From Natronomonas gomsonensis (GTDB lineage Archaea; Halobacteriota; Halobacteria; Halobacteriales; Haloarculaceae), in assembly GCF_013391635.1 (NCBI RefSeq), contig NZ_JACAWU010000001.1, positions 1,302,001 to 1,366,000 of the forward strand: a DNA stretch of 64,000 nucleotides. The letters are read 5' to 3'. Under the pieces are notes generated by a model. It was not told where the DNA came from. It saw only the letters and a program-made list of their open reading frames with translations, and searched no databases. Below are positions 36,277-44,214 of this stretch, in pieces (position 1 is the first letter of the stretch; each line of letters begins with the position of its first letter). The translations under genes and the position numbers were made by a program.

Positions 36277-37107
36277 TCAGTCGGCCTTTTCATCGTTGTC
36301 TTCACTTTCGATGTCTTCGAACTTCACGAAATTGGTGGTATCACAGGGGGCACTGCTCGCAGATGGATGAAGGTCAAGCAGTTCACCCGAACCTGAACTT
36401 GCAGTTCCGGAATTTCCACCGTCCTGTCTCCAGAACGATGTACCTGATTTGACGATAACGGACTTGACTTCATTATGGCCGGTGTACTCCCAATCGATAC
36501 TGACCGGTTCGCTGTCGTCGTTCGATTCGATATTCGTAATATCGATGTCCTCAGTATTGTCGATACCACAAAACGCGACGAAGCTGATTTCACTGCCTGA
36601 CACACCAACATCAACGCCCTCACACGTCACTTTCACTGGTCTGTCAAGTTCTCCAGAGACTTCATCACCCGTTCCGATGGCGGTAACCGTGAATTCAGCG
36701 CTTCGAGTGTCGTCCTCAACGGAGACCTCACATTCGAAGACGGCGTCGAAATCTTGGTGATCTCCCGGACCGAGTTCGACAGGCTGTTCGCTGCCATCTG
36801 TTGGCTCGTATTCGACTCCGACTTCGTCGTCACCGTCGATTTCGACCTCGACAGGAACAGTGAACTTGTTCGTTATCGTGGCGACCTCTTCGTCTCGGCG
36901 GTCCAAACCGCTACTTGGGTCAGTATCTTGTGGTCCGGCGGAAACCTCTTCGTCGTACTCCAAGCCGACATAGGCGCTTTCGTCTTCGACTATTTTCACC
37001 GTCACGGAGCGATTAGCTTCGACGCTTGAGAACGCTCCTGAGCCAATAATTGTGCTTCCGCTCGCGGTGAATGCGCCCATCGAGGCGAGAACGCTGCGGC
37101 GCTTCAT
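36277..37107 (-). CDS. Secreted TasA/CalY-like (SipW-signal) protein with ISFVAFC module (paralogue A)
   Basis: 276-aa exported protein. The signal is twin-Arg-like and SipW-type ('MKRRSVLAS...GSGAFSSVEA'). The mature part starts 'NRSVTVKIVEDESAYVGL', the same opening as the other paralogues here. A beta-rich core ('ITNKFTVPVEVEIDG') lacks the GVNxD segment. The C-terminal module 'SEISFVAFCGIDNTEDIDI' with 'VSIDWEY' is shared with the protein at 49643. Function unknown; I infer a cell-surface fibre or matrix subunit. Its ATG overlaps the regulator stop upstream by 4 nt. Confidence 0.72.
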   Translation of the reverse strand: MKRRSVLASMGAFTASGSTIIGSGAFSSVEANRSVTVKIVEDESAYVGLEYDEEVSAGPQDTDPSSGLDRRDEEVATITNKFTVPVEVEIDGDDEVGVEYEPTDGSEQPVELGPGDHQDFDAVFECEVSVEDDTRSAEFTVTAIGTGDEVSGELDRPVKVTCEGVDVGVSGSEISFVAFCGIDNTEDIDITNIESNDDSEPVSIDWEYTGHNEVKSVIVKSGTSFWRQDGGNSGTASSGSGELLDLHPSASSAPCDTTNFVKFEDIESEDNDEKAD

Positions 37108-37694
37108 TCGTCACACACCTCGTATTTCTCGGAGCCGATTCGATTCCGTGCGGCGTCGTAGGTGTGAACCGCAGCGGAGACAGCGAACAGCGCGATGAGA
37201 ATCACAGAGAGTCCAAGACCGGACAGTTCACCGAAGGGGTACACACCCACCCACACGGCGGCGACGAGCGCCGCCCCCACCGCCGACAGGCCGAGATAGT
37301 ACTCGCTCCACGGGATGTCGTTGTGCGGGACGAACTCCAGATACATCTGGACTTCGCGTGCGTCCTCGGTCAACTCCACCTCCCCGCGCATGTGTTCGTA
37401 CTCGATGATGCCAGCTTCGTCGAGCTTCGGGAGGTGATTCTGCCGGAGTGCGGTGTAGACGCGCTTGCGCTCGGCGCTGTCGATCTGTGCCGTCGAGGTG
37501 TCGTTCTCCCACGCGGTGACGTGGTCGACGAGCTCGCGCAACTCGACCCGACGGTCGTCCTGTTGTTTGAGATATTGCAGCGCACAGCGGCGCCGGGCGT
37601 TACTGAGCACCTCGAAGACCTCGTCGCGCGGCAGCGACGACGCGTTATCAGAGGGCGACACCGAATCGGAGAGTGTGGTTCCTTTGAGACTCAT
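37104..37694 (-). CDS. Membrane-anchored winged-helix regulator (DUF7344-like), copy 1
   Basis: 196-aa protein. A winged helix-turn-helix domain (about 25-125) includes 'DEVFEVLSNARRRCALQYL', 'VELRELVDHVTAWEN', 'RKRVYTALRQNHLPKLDEAGIIEYEHMRGEVEL'. Two transmembrane helices follow (about 140-160 and 165-185) and a short charged tail. It resembles the haloarchaeal family I know as DUF7344. DNA-binding plus membrane anchoring suggests a membrane-tethered transcription regulator. A purine-rich GGTGGGGGA precedes the ATG. The stop overlaps the downstream secreted-protein gene (ATGA). Confidence 0.75.
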   Translation of the reverse strand: MSLKGTTLSDSVSPSDNASSLPRDEVFEVLSNARRRCALQYLKQQDDRRVELRELVDHVTAWENDTSTAQIDSAERKRVYTALRQNHLPKLDEAGIIEYEHMRGEVELTEDAREVQMYLEFVPHNDIPWSEYYLGLSAVGAALVAAVWVGVYPFGELSGLGLSVILIALFAVSAAVHTYDAARNRIGSEKYEVCDE

Positions 37695-38322
37695 GTTCCC
37701 CCACCAGAGGACTACAATTGTCTGACGCAGGTCGCACTAATTAAACCCTGCGATGGTTTTGCGGTTTGAGCCCGAATTCGGGTGCTAATTCGACTGCAGT
37801 ATTGCGGTTTTGGATGGTTAGTATATAATTGGTAGGTGATTAGGGGTGGGCTATTTATAAGATGGATTTGCAATTCTCGAACCGCGGTTTCGGACCTGTG
37901 ACTGGCTCGGAAAATCTATGATTAGTAGTGCGAAATAATATTGCCAATTCTCGCGCGCTCTCGGAAAATCGACAGACTGCGGTCAATTCTGATTTCGATG
38001 GCTGTCTGTTGGGCGCGGATTCGAATTCGAGCCACGGAACGCACGGTTCGTCAGCGCCGAAACGAGCCGGATAGCACTCAATTTCTCGGTAAAATCGCTA
38101 TTAATGGCTGATTAAGCGTCTTTGAGCGGTGTTTCAGGATAGGGCTGTGAGCGATTCAGCCCTGCGCTGTCTGTTCGCAGGTCGGGGCTGTGTTCGATTC
38201 TGCCAGTGCATACAGAAGGGGGTGCCACTACTGGGGTAGAGTAAGCGCGGAGCCACTGACGCCCGGTCGGTCGATGTGAGGTGTGGGGGCGTGGGGCCGC
38301 GCGGAAACCAAGGTGAAACAAC
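37695..38322. other. Long divergent intergenic region
   Basis: About 630 bp, markedly AT-rich from 37730 to 38110, between regulator copy 1 (minus) and the next secreted-protein gene (plus). A TATA-like TTAATTAG near 37738 could serve the regulator. Near the right end (38270-38322) the leader shares GTGTGGGGGCG and AAACCAAGGTGAAAC with the leader at 48755-48793. No gene is seen. Confidence 0.5.
38305..38319 (+). promoter_or_regulatory. Conserved leader element with ribosome-binding site
   Basis: AAACCAAGGTGAAAC ends 3 nt before ATG 38323 and is identical to 48775-48789, which ends 4 nt before ATG 48794. The AGGTGA core is a Shine-Dalgarno match. Confidence 0.6.
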
Positions 38323-39036
38323 ATGGAACGACGCAAATTCTTGATTGGTGCGGGTAGTGCAGCAGTGGGAGCGAGTGCGCTCGTCGGCTCGGGCGCGTTT
38401 ACGAGTGTGAGTGCTGACCGGACCGTTTCGGTGAACACCACCGACGATGCGAACGCCCTGCTCTCGATGGATGCATCCAATTCTGAGAACGGAGAATATA
38501 CCGAAGTCAATACAGATGGGTCAATCGAAGTCGGGTTGACGGATAGCGCCAATTACAGTAAAAACGGAGATGGTAGCGACAACGCGGATGGTGTCAACCC
38601 TGACGCCCTCACCCGAATTTTTGATATTTTCGCTATCAAAAACCAAGGTACGCAACCTGTCTTTGTGTACGTTGAGCCGACAAGCGTTAAAGCGACTGAC
38701 AGCGGAACTACCCTCAATAATGGCAAACATCAAGATAGTGACTTCTATATCGACCCGCAGGCTACCGACCGACCGAATGGTACCTACGACACGGGCCCGC
38801 ATGATGACCTGAACAATCCTAACCAGATTCAGGATGAGGTTAGTCTAACAGGTCGGTATACTACGGGTTTCCCAGAAGACGACCTCGCAGACTACCCTGC
38901 TGATGCTTTCAAACTCAATGTTGGTCAGTCGTTCAACTTCGGCCTCTACATTAAAGGTGGAGACGGCTCCTTTGACAGCGATATCACGATGACTATCGAC
39001 GCGGTCGATTACGACCTAGTCAGTCCTTCGGAGTAA
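38323..39036 (+). CDS. Secreted TasA/CalY-like (SipW-signal) protein (paralogue B)
   Basis: 237-aa exported protein. The signal 'MERRKFLIGAGSAAVGASAL' continues 'VGSGAFTSVSADRTVSV', a twin-Arg start with the SipW/TasA-type 'LVGSGAF' segment. The mature domain has 'DDANALLSMDASNSENGEYTEV', then 'GVNPDALTRIFDIFAIKNQG' and a 'DYPADAFKLNVGQSFNFGLY' strand region. This core recurs in the neighbouring paralogues and resembles the family I know as DUF1102. Role inferred: fibre or matrix subunit. The leader and start are nearly identical to those of the gene at 48794. Confidence 0.75.
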   Translation: MERRKFLIGAGSAAVGASALVGSGAFTSVSADRTVSVNTTDDANALLSMDASNSENGEYTEVNTDGSIEVGLTDSANYSKNGDGSDNADGVNPDALTRIFDIFAIKNQGTQPVFVYVEPTSVKATDSGTTLNNGKHQDSDFYIDPQATDRPNGTYDTGPHDDLNNPNQIQDEVSLTGRYTTGFPEDDLADYPADAFKLNVGQSFNFGLYIKGGDGSFDSDITMTIDAVDYDLVSPSE

Positions 39037-39056
39037 TTCTGGCATAGTCTTTCGAT

Positions 39057-39096
39057 ACCCACGCTGGCGCACGGTGGTTCGATTCCACCGGTGGGT
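39057..39096 (+). other. T-arm-like minihelix in the leader of paralogue C
   Basis: CGGTGG-TTCGATT-CCACCG forms a perfect 6-bp stem with a 7-nt T-loop (39072-39090). The outer ACCCAC (39057-39062) can pair with GTGGGT (39091-39096). There is no D or anticodon arm. It lies between the stop at 39036 and the ATG at 39119; it may be a terminator, an RNA structure or chance. Confidence 0.35.
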
Positions 39097-39118
39097 TTCC
39101 CAACACGGGGTGTAACAC

Positions 39119-40429
39119 ATGAAACGACGAAGCATACTGATGGGGATGGGTGGAATCGCTGCAGGTAGCAGCGCGCTCGTTGGCTCGGGTGCGTTTACGA
39201 GCGTGAGTGCCAATCGAAACGTCGCGGTTGCGGTCGTCGACGACCCGAATGCACTACTCGGCCTTGGTGGCTGTGAGGGGAGCCCGAACGGGCAATACGC
39301 TCGAATTCAAGACAACGGTGCGATGGCAATCGACCTATCAGAGTCGAACAACCAGATTGACGGTGAGGGTGTCAATCCTGACGCTTTGACTAAAATCCGT
39401 GACGTGTTCCAGATTAAAAACCAGGGGACACAGGAAACAGCCGTCTGGATTGATGTCGACCCAGTCGAGGACCGAGTCGAATTTTATCTCCACGAACAGG
39501 AACTCGACGAGAACGAGAACGCGAAGATAATCGGCTATGACAACCGCGTCTGTCTCGATGTCGGTGACTCGGTCTGTGTGAGTATGGACATCGATACGCG
39601 CGGGCTCGGCTCTGACTTCACGAACGAAGATGGGGTGAACAACCTCATGAAGAAACTCGGCGACAGCGACCACGAGATGGTCATCAACGCGATGGCCGGC
39701 GAGTGTCCTGTCGAGGGTAGTGAGGGGTCATCGGAGCCAACTTCTGATACACTGTGGGGGATCACTCGAGGTAACGGTGCGGGCGAACTGAAGTCGTTTA
39801 CCGTTCCGAACCCCTCTGTCGACTCCGAAATAATCGACTTCGATGACTCCGGCCGGCAGAACTTCCCCAACGGGCTTGCATACGACCCCGAAAACGAGCG
39901 TTGGTACTACGGTGACACGACCGATGCTGGGGACGGTGTGCTTCATCTCTACGATGGAAGTGTAACTGAACTCCAGCAGATTACCGATGGAGAAGACCTC
40001 GCTGGTGCGACGTGGGACGACGGTAACTACTACTTCATCCCCCAAGGTACCAGCAAGCTGAAACGAGCCGAAATCGACGAGAGCGATGGAAGCGTCAAAA
40101 GCGTTGACGATGTCGTCGATGTTGGCTCAAACATGACGCTCGGGGACCTCGCTATCGCCCACGAAAACAGTGTACTGTACGGTAGTTCGAGCTCGGAGTT
40201 CTTCAAAGTCGAACTCTCCGAGAACACCGACGATGTCAGCAGTAGCGACGTAGAAACCATCATCACATCAGGTGAAGCGGTTGGCAAGCAGATTGCCTTC
40301 GGTGTCGGAGACGACGGAAAGGTGTTGTACGGACACGATGCCAACAGCGGTGCTTGGTTCGAAATCGAACTTGACGGCGGAGCGTCCCAGTTGGACGAAA
40401 GTACCGAAACGTTCACTGATATCGCCTGA
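39119..40429 (+). CDS. Secreted TasA/CalY-like protein with a propeller-like C-terminal region (paralogue C)
   Basis: 436-aa exported protein. Twin-Arg/SipW-type signal 'MKRRSILMGMGG...LVGSGAFTSVSA', then the shared domain (about 35-200) with 'DDPNALLGLGG', 'GVNPDALTKIRDVFQIKNQG', 'VEFYLHEQEL' and 'LDVGDSVCVSMDIDTRGLG'. After about residue 205 comes a different region with repeating strands: 'LWGITRGNGAGELKSF', 'NFPNGLAYDPENERWYYGD', 'GATWDDGNYYFIPQG', 'GDLAIAHENSVLYGSS', 'IAFGVGDDGKVLYGHD'. These look like blades of a beta-propeller. A ligand-binding or adhesive fibre component is a reasonable inference. Confidence 0.75.
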   Translation: MKRRSILMGMGGIAAGSSALVGSGAFTSVSANRNVAVAVVDDPNALLGLGGCEGSPNGQYARIQDNGAMAIDLSESNNQIDGEGVNPDALTKIRDVFQIKNQGTQETAVWIDVDPVEDRVEFYLHEQELDENENAKIIGYDNRVCLDVGDSVCVSMDIDTRGLGSDFTNEDGVNNLMKKLGDSDHEMVINAMAGECPVEGSEGSSEPTSDTLWGITRGNGAGELKSFTVPNPSVDSEIIDFDDSGRQNFPNGLAYDPENERWYYGDTTDAGDGVLHLYDGSVTELQQITDGEDLAGATWDDGNYYFIPQGTSKLKRAEIDESDGSVKSVDDVVDVGSNMTLGDLAIAHENSVLYGSSSSEFFKVELSENTDDVSSSDVETIITSGEAVGKQIAFGVGDDGKVLYGHDANSGAWFEIELDGGASQLDESTETFTDIA

Positions 40430-40463
40430 AGTGAGCATTTAGTGTAATATAAGTGATTGTTAA

Positions 40464-41300
40464 ATGAAAAAATCTCTCGCCGGCCGTATAACGCTACGAC
40501 GCGTTCTCCTAGTATTTACGCTGTTGTCGGTTCCGTTTCTTGTTTCGACCACTGGTGCTGACGTGGTCTCTCATGACGAAACCGACGTTCTCGACCTCGA
40601 ACCCGCAGGCGAGGGCACCTACACCCAAATCGACGACGAGACCGGTGAAATCCAAATTATCCTCACCGAAGAGAACCCGAACCTGAACGCCGGAGGTGTC
40701 AACAACGACGCACTCACCGATATCGGCCCGGTATTCACTGTCAAGAACATCCTCGAACAACAGAGTAACGCGACCGTCTGGATTTCCCACGACAGCGATG
40801 CCGTCGAGTTCTACGTTCCGGGCGAGGGAACCGTCGAGAGCCAAGCCGACGGCGTGTTCATGCAGCCGGGCGATTCCGAGACGATAGCGATGCGCGTCGA
40901 CACCCGCGAGACGGACGAAATCACACTCGACTCCATCAACGTGATGGCGGTCCTCGACCCCGAAGTCGAGACCGGCAGCTCCGGCGGCGACGGTGACTAC
41001 CAGTTCAGCTCCGTCGGCGATTCCGGGGATGATGACGATTCGGGTACGGAAACACCGGATTCGACGGAGACGGATACCGAAACGGAATCCACACCCGAGT
41101 CGTCCGGAACGGCCACGCCGACCCTGGGCCAGTCGCAGTCGACGCCGACACCGACGGTCGCCTCCACGCCGACGCCCACCGACGACCCGACCGGAGAGGA
41201 GGCCGGTCTCGACCCATCGTCGCTGCTGTGGCTCCTCGTGGCTCTCGCGGCGCTGTTGCTCCTGTTCGCTCTCGCTCGGCGCCGCCGAAGCGAGGAGTAA
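40464..41300 (+). CDS. Membrane-anchored TasA/CalY-like protein with Thr/Pro-rich stalk (paralogue D)
   Basis: 278-aa protein. It differs from its neighbours: the signal peptide is of Sec type without the RR motif ('LRRVLLVFTLLSVPFLVSTTGADV'). The shared core is present ('GVNNDALTDIGPVFTVKN', 'VEFYVPGEGT', 'QPGDSETIAMRVDTRE'). A Ser/Thr/Pro/Glu-rich stalk (about 185-245, probably glycosylated outside the cell) and a C-terminal transmembrane helix with basic stop 'ARRRRSEE' follow. This is the geometry expected for a fibre anchor or base subunit. It lies 34 nt after paralogue C on the same strand. Confidence 0.72.
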   Translation: MKKSLAGRITLRRVLLVFTLLSVPFLVSTTGADVVSHDETDVLDLEPAGEGTYTQIDDETGEIQIILTEENPNLNAGGVNNDALTDIGPVFTVKNILEQQSNATVWISHDSDAVEFYVPGEGTVESQADGVFMQPGDSETIAMRVDTRETDEITLDSINVMAVLDPEVETGSSGGDGDYQFSSVGDSGDDDDSGTETPDSTETDTETESTPESSGTATPTLGQSQSTPTPTVASTPTPTDDPTGEEAGLDPSSLLWLLVALAALLLLFALARRRRSEE

Positions 41301-41332
41301 CGTCCCCCGTTTCAGCGCCCGATACGCGGCGC

Positions 41333-41340
41333 TATTTTAA
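41333..41340 (+). promoter_or_regulatory. TATA-like box of the rhomboid-type gene
   Basis: TATTTTAA centred 30 nt before ATG 41367, supporting this start over GTG 41349. Confidence 0.55.
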
Positions 41341-41366
41341 GCCCCTTCGTGCCGTATAGAAGGGTA

Positions 41367-42230
41367 ATGGCTGACGAGAGCGCGCTGTCCAATGCCGAGT
41401 CGTTCTTCGGAACCCTCCGAAAGAGCGTCCGCGCTGGCGACCTCGCGCTGTTGCTTTCGGTCCCGCTCGTCCTCGGTGTGGTCTTTGCGCTCCCGATAAC
41501 TGTTCGAGAGTCGCTGACCTTCGCTTACACCGACCCCTCACTACTCACCGCCTACGCCTCGGCGTTCGTCCACCTCAATTCGACGCACCTGTTGGTGAAC
41601 GTCGGCGGCTACCTGCTGGTCGCGCCGCTGGCGTATCTGTTGAGCGCCCTGAGCGGCCACCGGCGGCGCTTTTTCGTCGCCTTCGCTGTCTTCCTCGCGG
41701 TCTTCCCGGTCGCGCTGTCGTATCTGAACCTCGCCGTTATCCGGCCGAGCGTGGGGTATGGCTTCTCGGGGGTGCTGTTGGCCTTCGTCGGCTACCTGCC
41801 CATCGCGCTCGCCGATTACCTCGACGCGCAGTTCGACATCGGCTCGCGTCGGTCGCTCGCTCCCGCGTTCTTCTTCGTCGGGTTGGCGCTGTCGGCGCTG
41901 TTGAGCGTTCGGTCGCCGGTGACCTACGGGCTGGCGGCGGCGTCGGTGCTGTCGGCGCTGCTGTACGTCCTGCCGGCTTTCGAGCACCCGGGCCGACTCC
42001 GCTCGAACGTTCGGGCGGCCGCGGGGATGGCTGGACACTTCGAGCTGTTCGCCGTCGGCCTCCTCGCGTTCCTCGCGTTCGTGTTCGTCGCCTTCCCCGC
42101 GGACCCGGCCGCCGGCGGGAGCGTCGTCAACCTCTATGCGCACCTGCTCGGCTACGCGTTGGCGTTCGTCGCGACGTACGCGAGCGTCGAGGTCGGGCTT
42201 CGACTCCCCGGGTCGGAGGCGTGGGTCTGA
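41367..42230 (+). CDS. Rhomboid-type intramembrane protease
   Basis: 287-aa polytopic membrane protein with about seven helices. Rhomboid landmarks are present though diverged: 'AFVHLNSTHLLVNVGGYLL' (oxyanion loop and HxxxN), 'VGYGFSGVLLAFVG' with nucleophile S134 in the GFSG motif, and 'NLYAHLLGYALAF' with the general-base His at about 259. It sits inside the secreted-paralogue locus, so trimming or releasing membrane-anchored subunits such as paralogue D is conceivable; this is inference. It is distinct from the zinc-finger rhomboid at 2071. Confidence 0.8.
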   Translation: MADESALSNAESFFGTLRKSVRAGDLALLLSVPLVLGVVFALPITVRESLTFAYTDPSLLTAYASAFVHLNSTHLLVNVGGYLLVAPLAYLLSALSGHRRRFFVAFAVFLAVFPVALSYLNLAVIRPSVGYGFSGVLLAFVGYLPIALADYLDAQFDIGSRRSLAPAFFFVGLALSALLSVRSPVTYGLAAASVLSALLYVLPAFEHPGRLRSNVRAAAGMAGHFELFAVGLLAFLAFVFVAFPADPAAGGSVVNLYAHLLGYALAFVATYASVEVGLRLPGSEAWV

Positions 42231-42245
42231 GCGCCGATTTCGGAC

Positions 42246-42830
42246 TCAGGCTTCGAGGTCGTACTCGTTCGTACCGAGCCGGCGCTGTGTCGACTGGTAG
42301 GTGTGAACCGCCGCGGTGACGGTGAAGACGACGGCCACGCCCAAGGCGAGCCACCACGGCGAAAGCCAGGCGAACGGGTAGATACCGGTCCACGCGACGG
42401 CGACGAGGGCGACCGCGACCGTGGACTGCCCGAGATACAGTTCACTCCACGGGATGGCGTTGCCGGGAACGTACTCCAGGTACAACTCGACTTCGCGGGC
42501 GCAGTCGGTGAGCTGCACCTCACCGCGGACCGATTCGTACTCGACGATACCCGCCTCCTCCATCTTCGGGAGATGCGTCTGTCGAATCGCAGCGTAGACG
42601 CTCTTGCGTTTGTCGCCATCGAGCTTCTCGATCGGCGTGTCGGTCTCCCACGCGGCGACGTAATCGACGAGCTCCCGCAAGTCCACGCGGCGGCCATCGT
42701 GTTGCTTCAGGTAGTGAACGATACATCGACGTCGGTCGTTGCTGAGGATCTCGAAGACGTCGGTACGCGATAGCTCGCGGCCGTCGCCAGCGGATTCGAG
42801 CGACCTCCCTACGGGTAGTTTTGTGTGCAT
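42246..42830 (-). CDS. Membrane-anchored winged-helix regulator (DUF7344-like), copy 2
   Basis: 194-aa paralogue of the regulators at 37104 and 45958. Winged-helix domain 'TDVFEILSNDRRRCIVHYLKQ', 'VDLRELVDYVAAWET', 'KRKSVYAAIRQTHLPKMEEAGIVEYESVRGEVQL', then 'EYVPGNAIPWSELYLG' and two C-terminal transmembrane helices. ATG 42830 is chosen because a purine-rich GGGGAGGGGA precedes it; longer in-frame starts add non-conserved residues. Unlike copies 1 and 3 it has no secreted-protein gene behind it. It is divergent from the signal peptidase gene (207-bp gap). Confidence 0.75.
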   Translation of the reverse strand: MHTKLPVGRSLESAGDGRELSRTDVFEILSNDRRRCIVHYLKQHDGRRVDLRELVDYVAAWETDTPIEKLDGDKRKSVYAAIRQTHLPKMEEAGIVEYESVRGEVQLTDCAREVELYLEYVPGNAIPWSELYLGQSTVAVALVAVAWTGIYPFAWLSPWWLALGVAVVFTVTAAVHTYQSTQRRLGTNEYDLEA

Positions 42831-43036
42831 CCAATCCCCTCCCCACTCGACGTGGTAGAGGCTAGCAGGATATTTGTGGGTAAATCGGTTTTGATAGTTC
42901 ACTGGTTTGGAATAAAACACCGGTTATTTTCGACATCCTTGTTTTGTACGTAGCGTAGCGATACCGCGAGTAACGGTCTATTACGGGTCGCTCCCAGTGA
43001 AACGCTTTTCCCAATCGCCGCCGAGAGCAACAGTAC

Positions 43037-44167
43037 GTGTCGCTTCGAGGCTACGCCACCCGGGGGGTGGAACTGCTGTTGGTGTTGGTGCTCGTCGCGC
43101 TCATCGCGGGGGCCGCGCTCGGCCAGCCCGTGCTGTTGGGGTTCGTCGAGACGGGGAGCATGGAGCCGACGCTGGAACCCGGCGACGGCTTCGTCGCGAT
43201 TCCCTCGCCCGTCGCCGGCGACATCGAGGAGGGCGACGTTATCGTCTTCAATGCCCAGAACCTCCAGGGCGGCGGACTGACGACCCACCGCGTCGTCGGC
43301 GAGACCGAATCGGGGTACATCACCCGCGGTGATGCAAACCCCTTCACCGACCAGGACGGCCAGGAGCCGCCGGTCACCGACGGGCAAATCGTCGCGAAGG
43401 TCTGGCAAGTAAACGGCGAGGTGGTCGCGATTCCGGGGTTAGGTCTGCTGACTGAAGCAGCCCGCGGGATGCTCGATTCCGTCCAGCGAACGCTGGCACA
43501 GACGTTCGGTACACGGGCGTTCCTCGGCACGCAGGGGCTGGCGCTCCTCATCGCCGGGGGCGGGTTGGCGGTACTGCTCTTCGGATTCCTCTTCGACGAC
43601 GAGCGACGACAGCGCGTCGTCAAGCGAACCCGAAGACGGAAGGGCATCTACGACCCGCGGCGACTCGTGCTTGCGATGGCGCTGTTCGTCGCGTTGGTCA
43701 GCGGCGGGACGATGGTCGCGATGTCGAACACCCAGGAGTACGGCATGGTGAGCGCGTCGTTCGATTCGGAGAACCCGACGACGGTGCCGACGAACGAGAC
43801 CTCGAACCTGACGTATCCGGCGCTCAACGGCGGCCAACTGCCGGTGTATGCCTTCTATGCGCCCACGAGCAACAACGTCGACGTGGAGCCGTCGTCGATG
43901 CGGATGGACCGCGGCGAGTCGCGGAACGTCACGGTCACCTTACAGGCGCCACCGGAGACCGGCTACTACCCGCAGTACGTCGCCGAACACCGCTACTTCG
44001 CCGTGTTGCCCTTCGGTGTCGTCGCGGGGCTGTACGCGGTCCATCCGTGGCTGCCGACGCTCGTCACGAGCCTGCTGATGGGTGGAGCGTTCCTCCTCGT
44101 CGGGTTCCTCCTAGTCGGTGCGTCACCGGTTCGGACCCGCTCGCGCTCTCGAAGCTCGTGGTTCTGA
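43037..44167 (+). CDS. S26 signal peptidase, SipW/ER type, with extra C-terminal membrane region
   Basis: 376-aa membrane protease. After one N-terminal helix (12-34) comes the catalytic domain: S41 in 'GSMEPTLEPGD' and H84 in 'LTTHRVVGET', the Ser/His pair of ER/SipW-type enzymes instead of the bacterial Ser/Lys, then 'ITRGDANPFTD' with the conserved aspartates. After about residue 150 there is an unusual extension: further helices (about 157-178, 200-218), an outside beta-rich segment, and C-terminal helices (about 310-350). Starts at GTG 43037. Its likely substrates are the SipW-signal proteins around it. Confidence 0.85.
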   Translation: MSLRGYATRGVELLLVLVLVALIAGAALGQPVLLGFVETGSMEPTLEPGDGFVAIPSPVAGDIEEGDVIVFNAQNLQGGGLTTHRVVGETESGYITRGDANPFTDQDGQEPPVTDGQIVAKVWQVNGEVVAIPGLGLLTEAARGMLDSVQRTLAQTFGTRAFLGTQGLALLIAGGGLAVLLFGFLFDDERRQRVVKRTRRRKGIYDPRRLVLAMALFVALVSGGTMVAMSNTQEYGMVSASFDSENPTTVPTNETSNLTYPALNGGQLPVYAFYAPTSNNVDVEPSSMRMDRGESRNVTVTLQAPPETGYYPQYVAEHRYFAVLPFGVVAGLYAVHPWLPTLVTSLLMGGAFLLVGFLLVGASPVRTRSRSRSSWF

Positions 44168-44182
44168 CGGGCGTGGCAACCC

Positions 44183-44188
44183 TTTTAT
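44183..44188 (+). promoter_or_regulatory. TATA-like box of the DUF5305-type gene
   Basis: TTTTAT centred 29 nt before ATG 44215, supporting a leaderless start there. Confidence 0.55.
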
Positions 44189-44214
44189 TGTGGCCTCTCG
44201 TTTGCCGGGACGAA

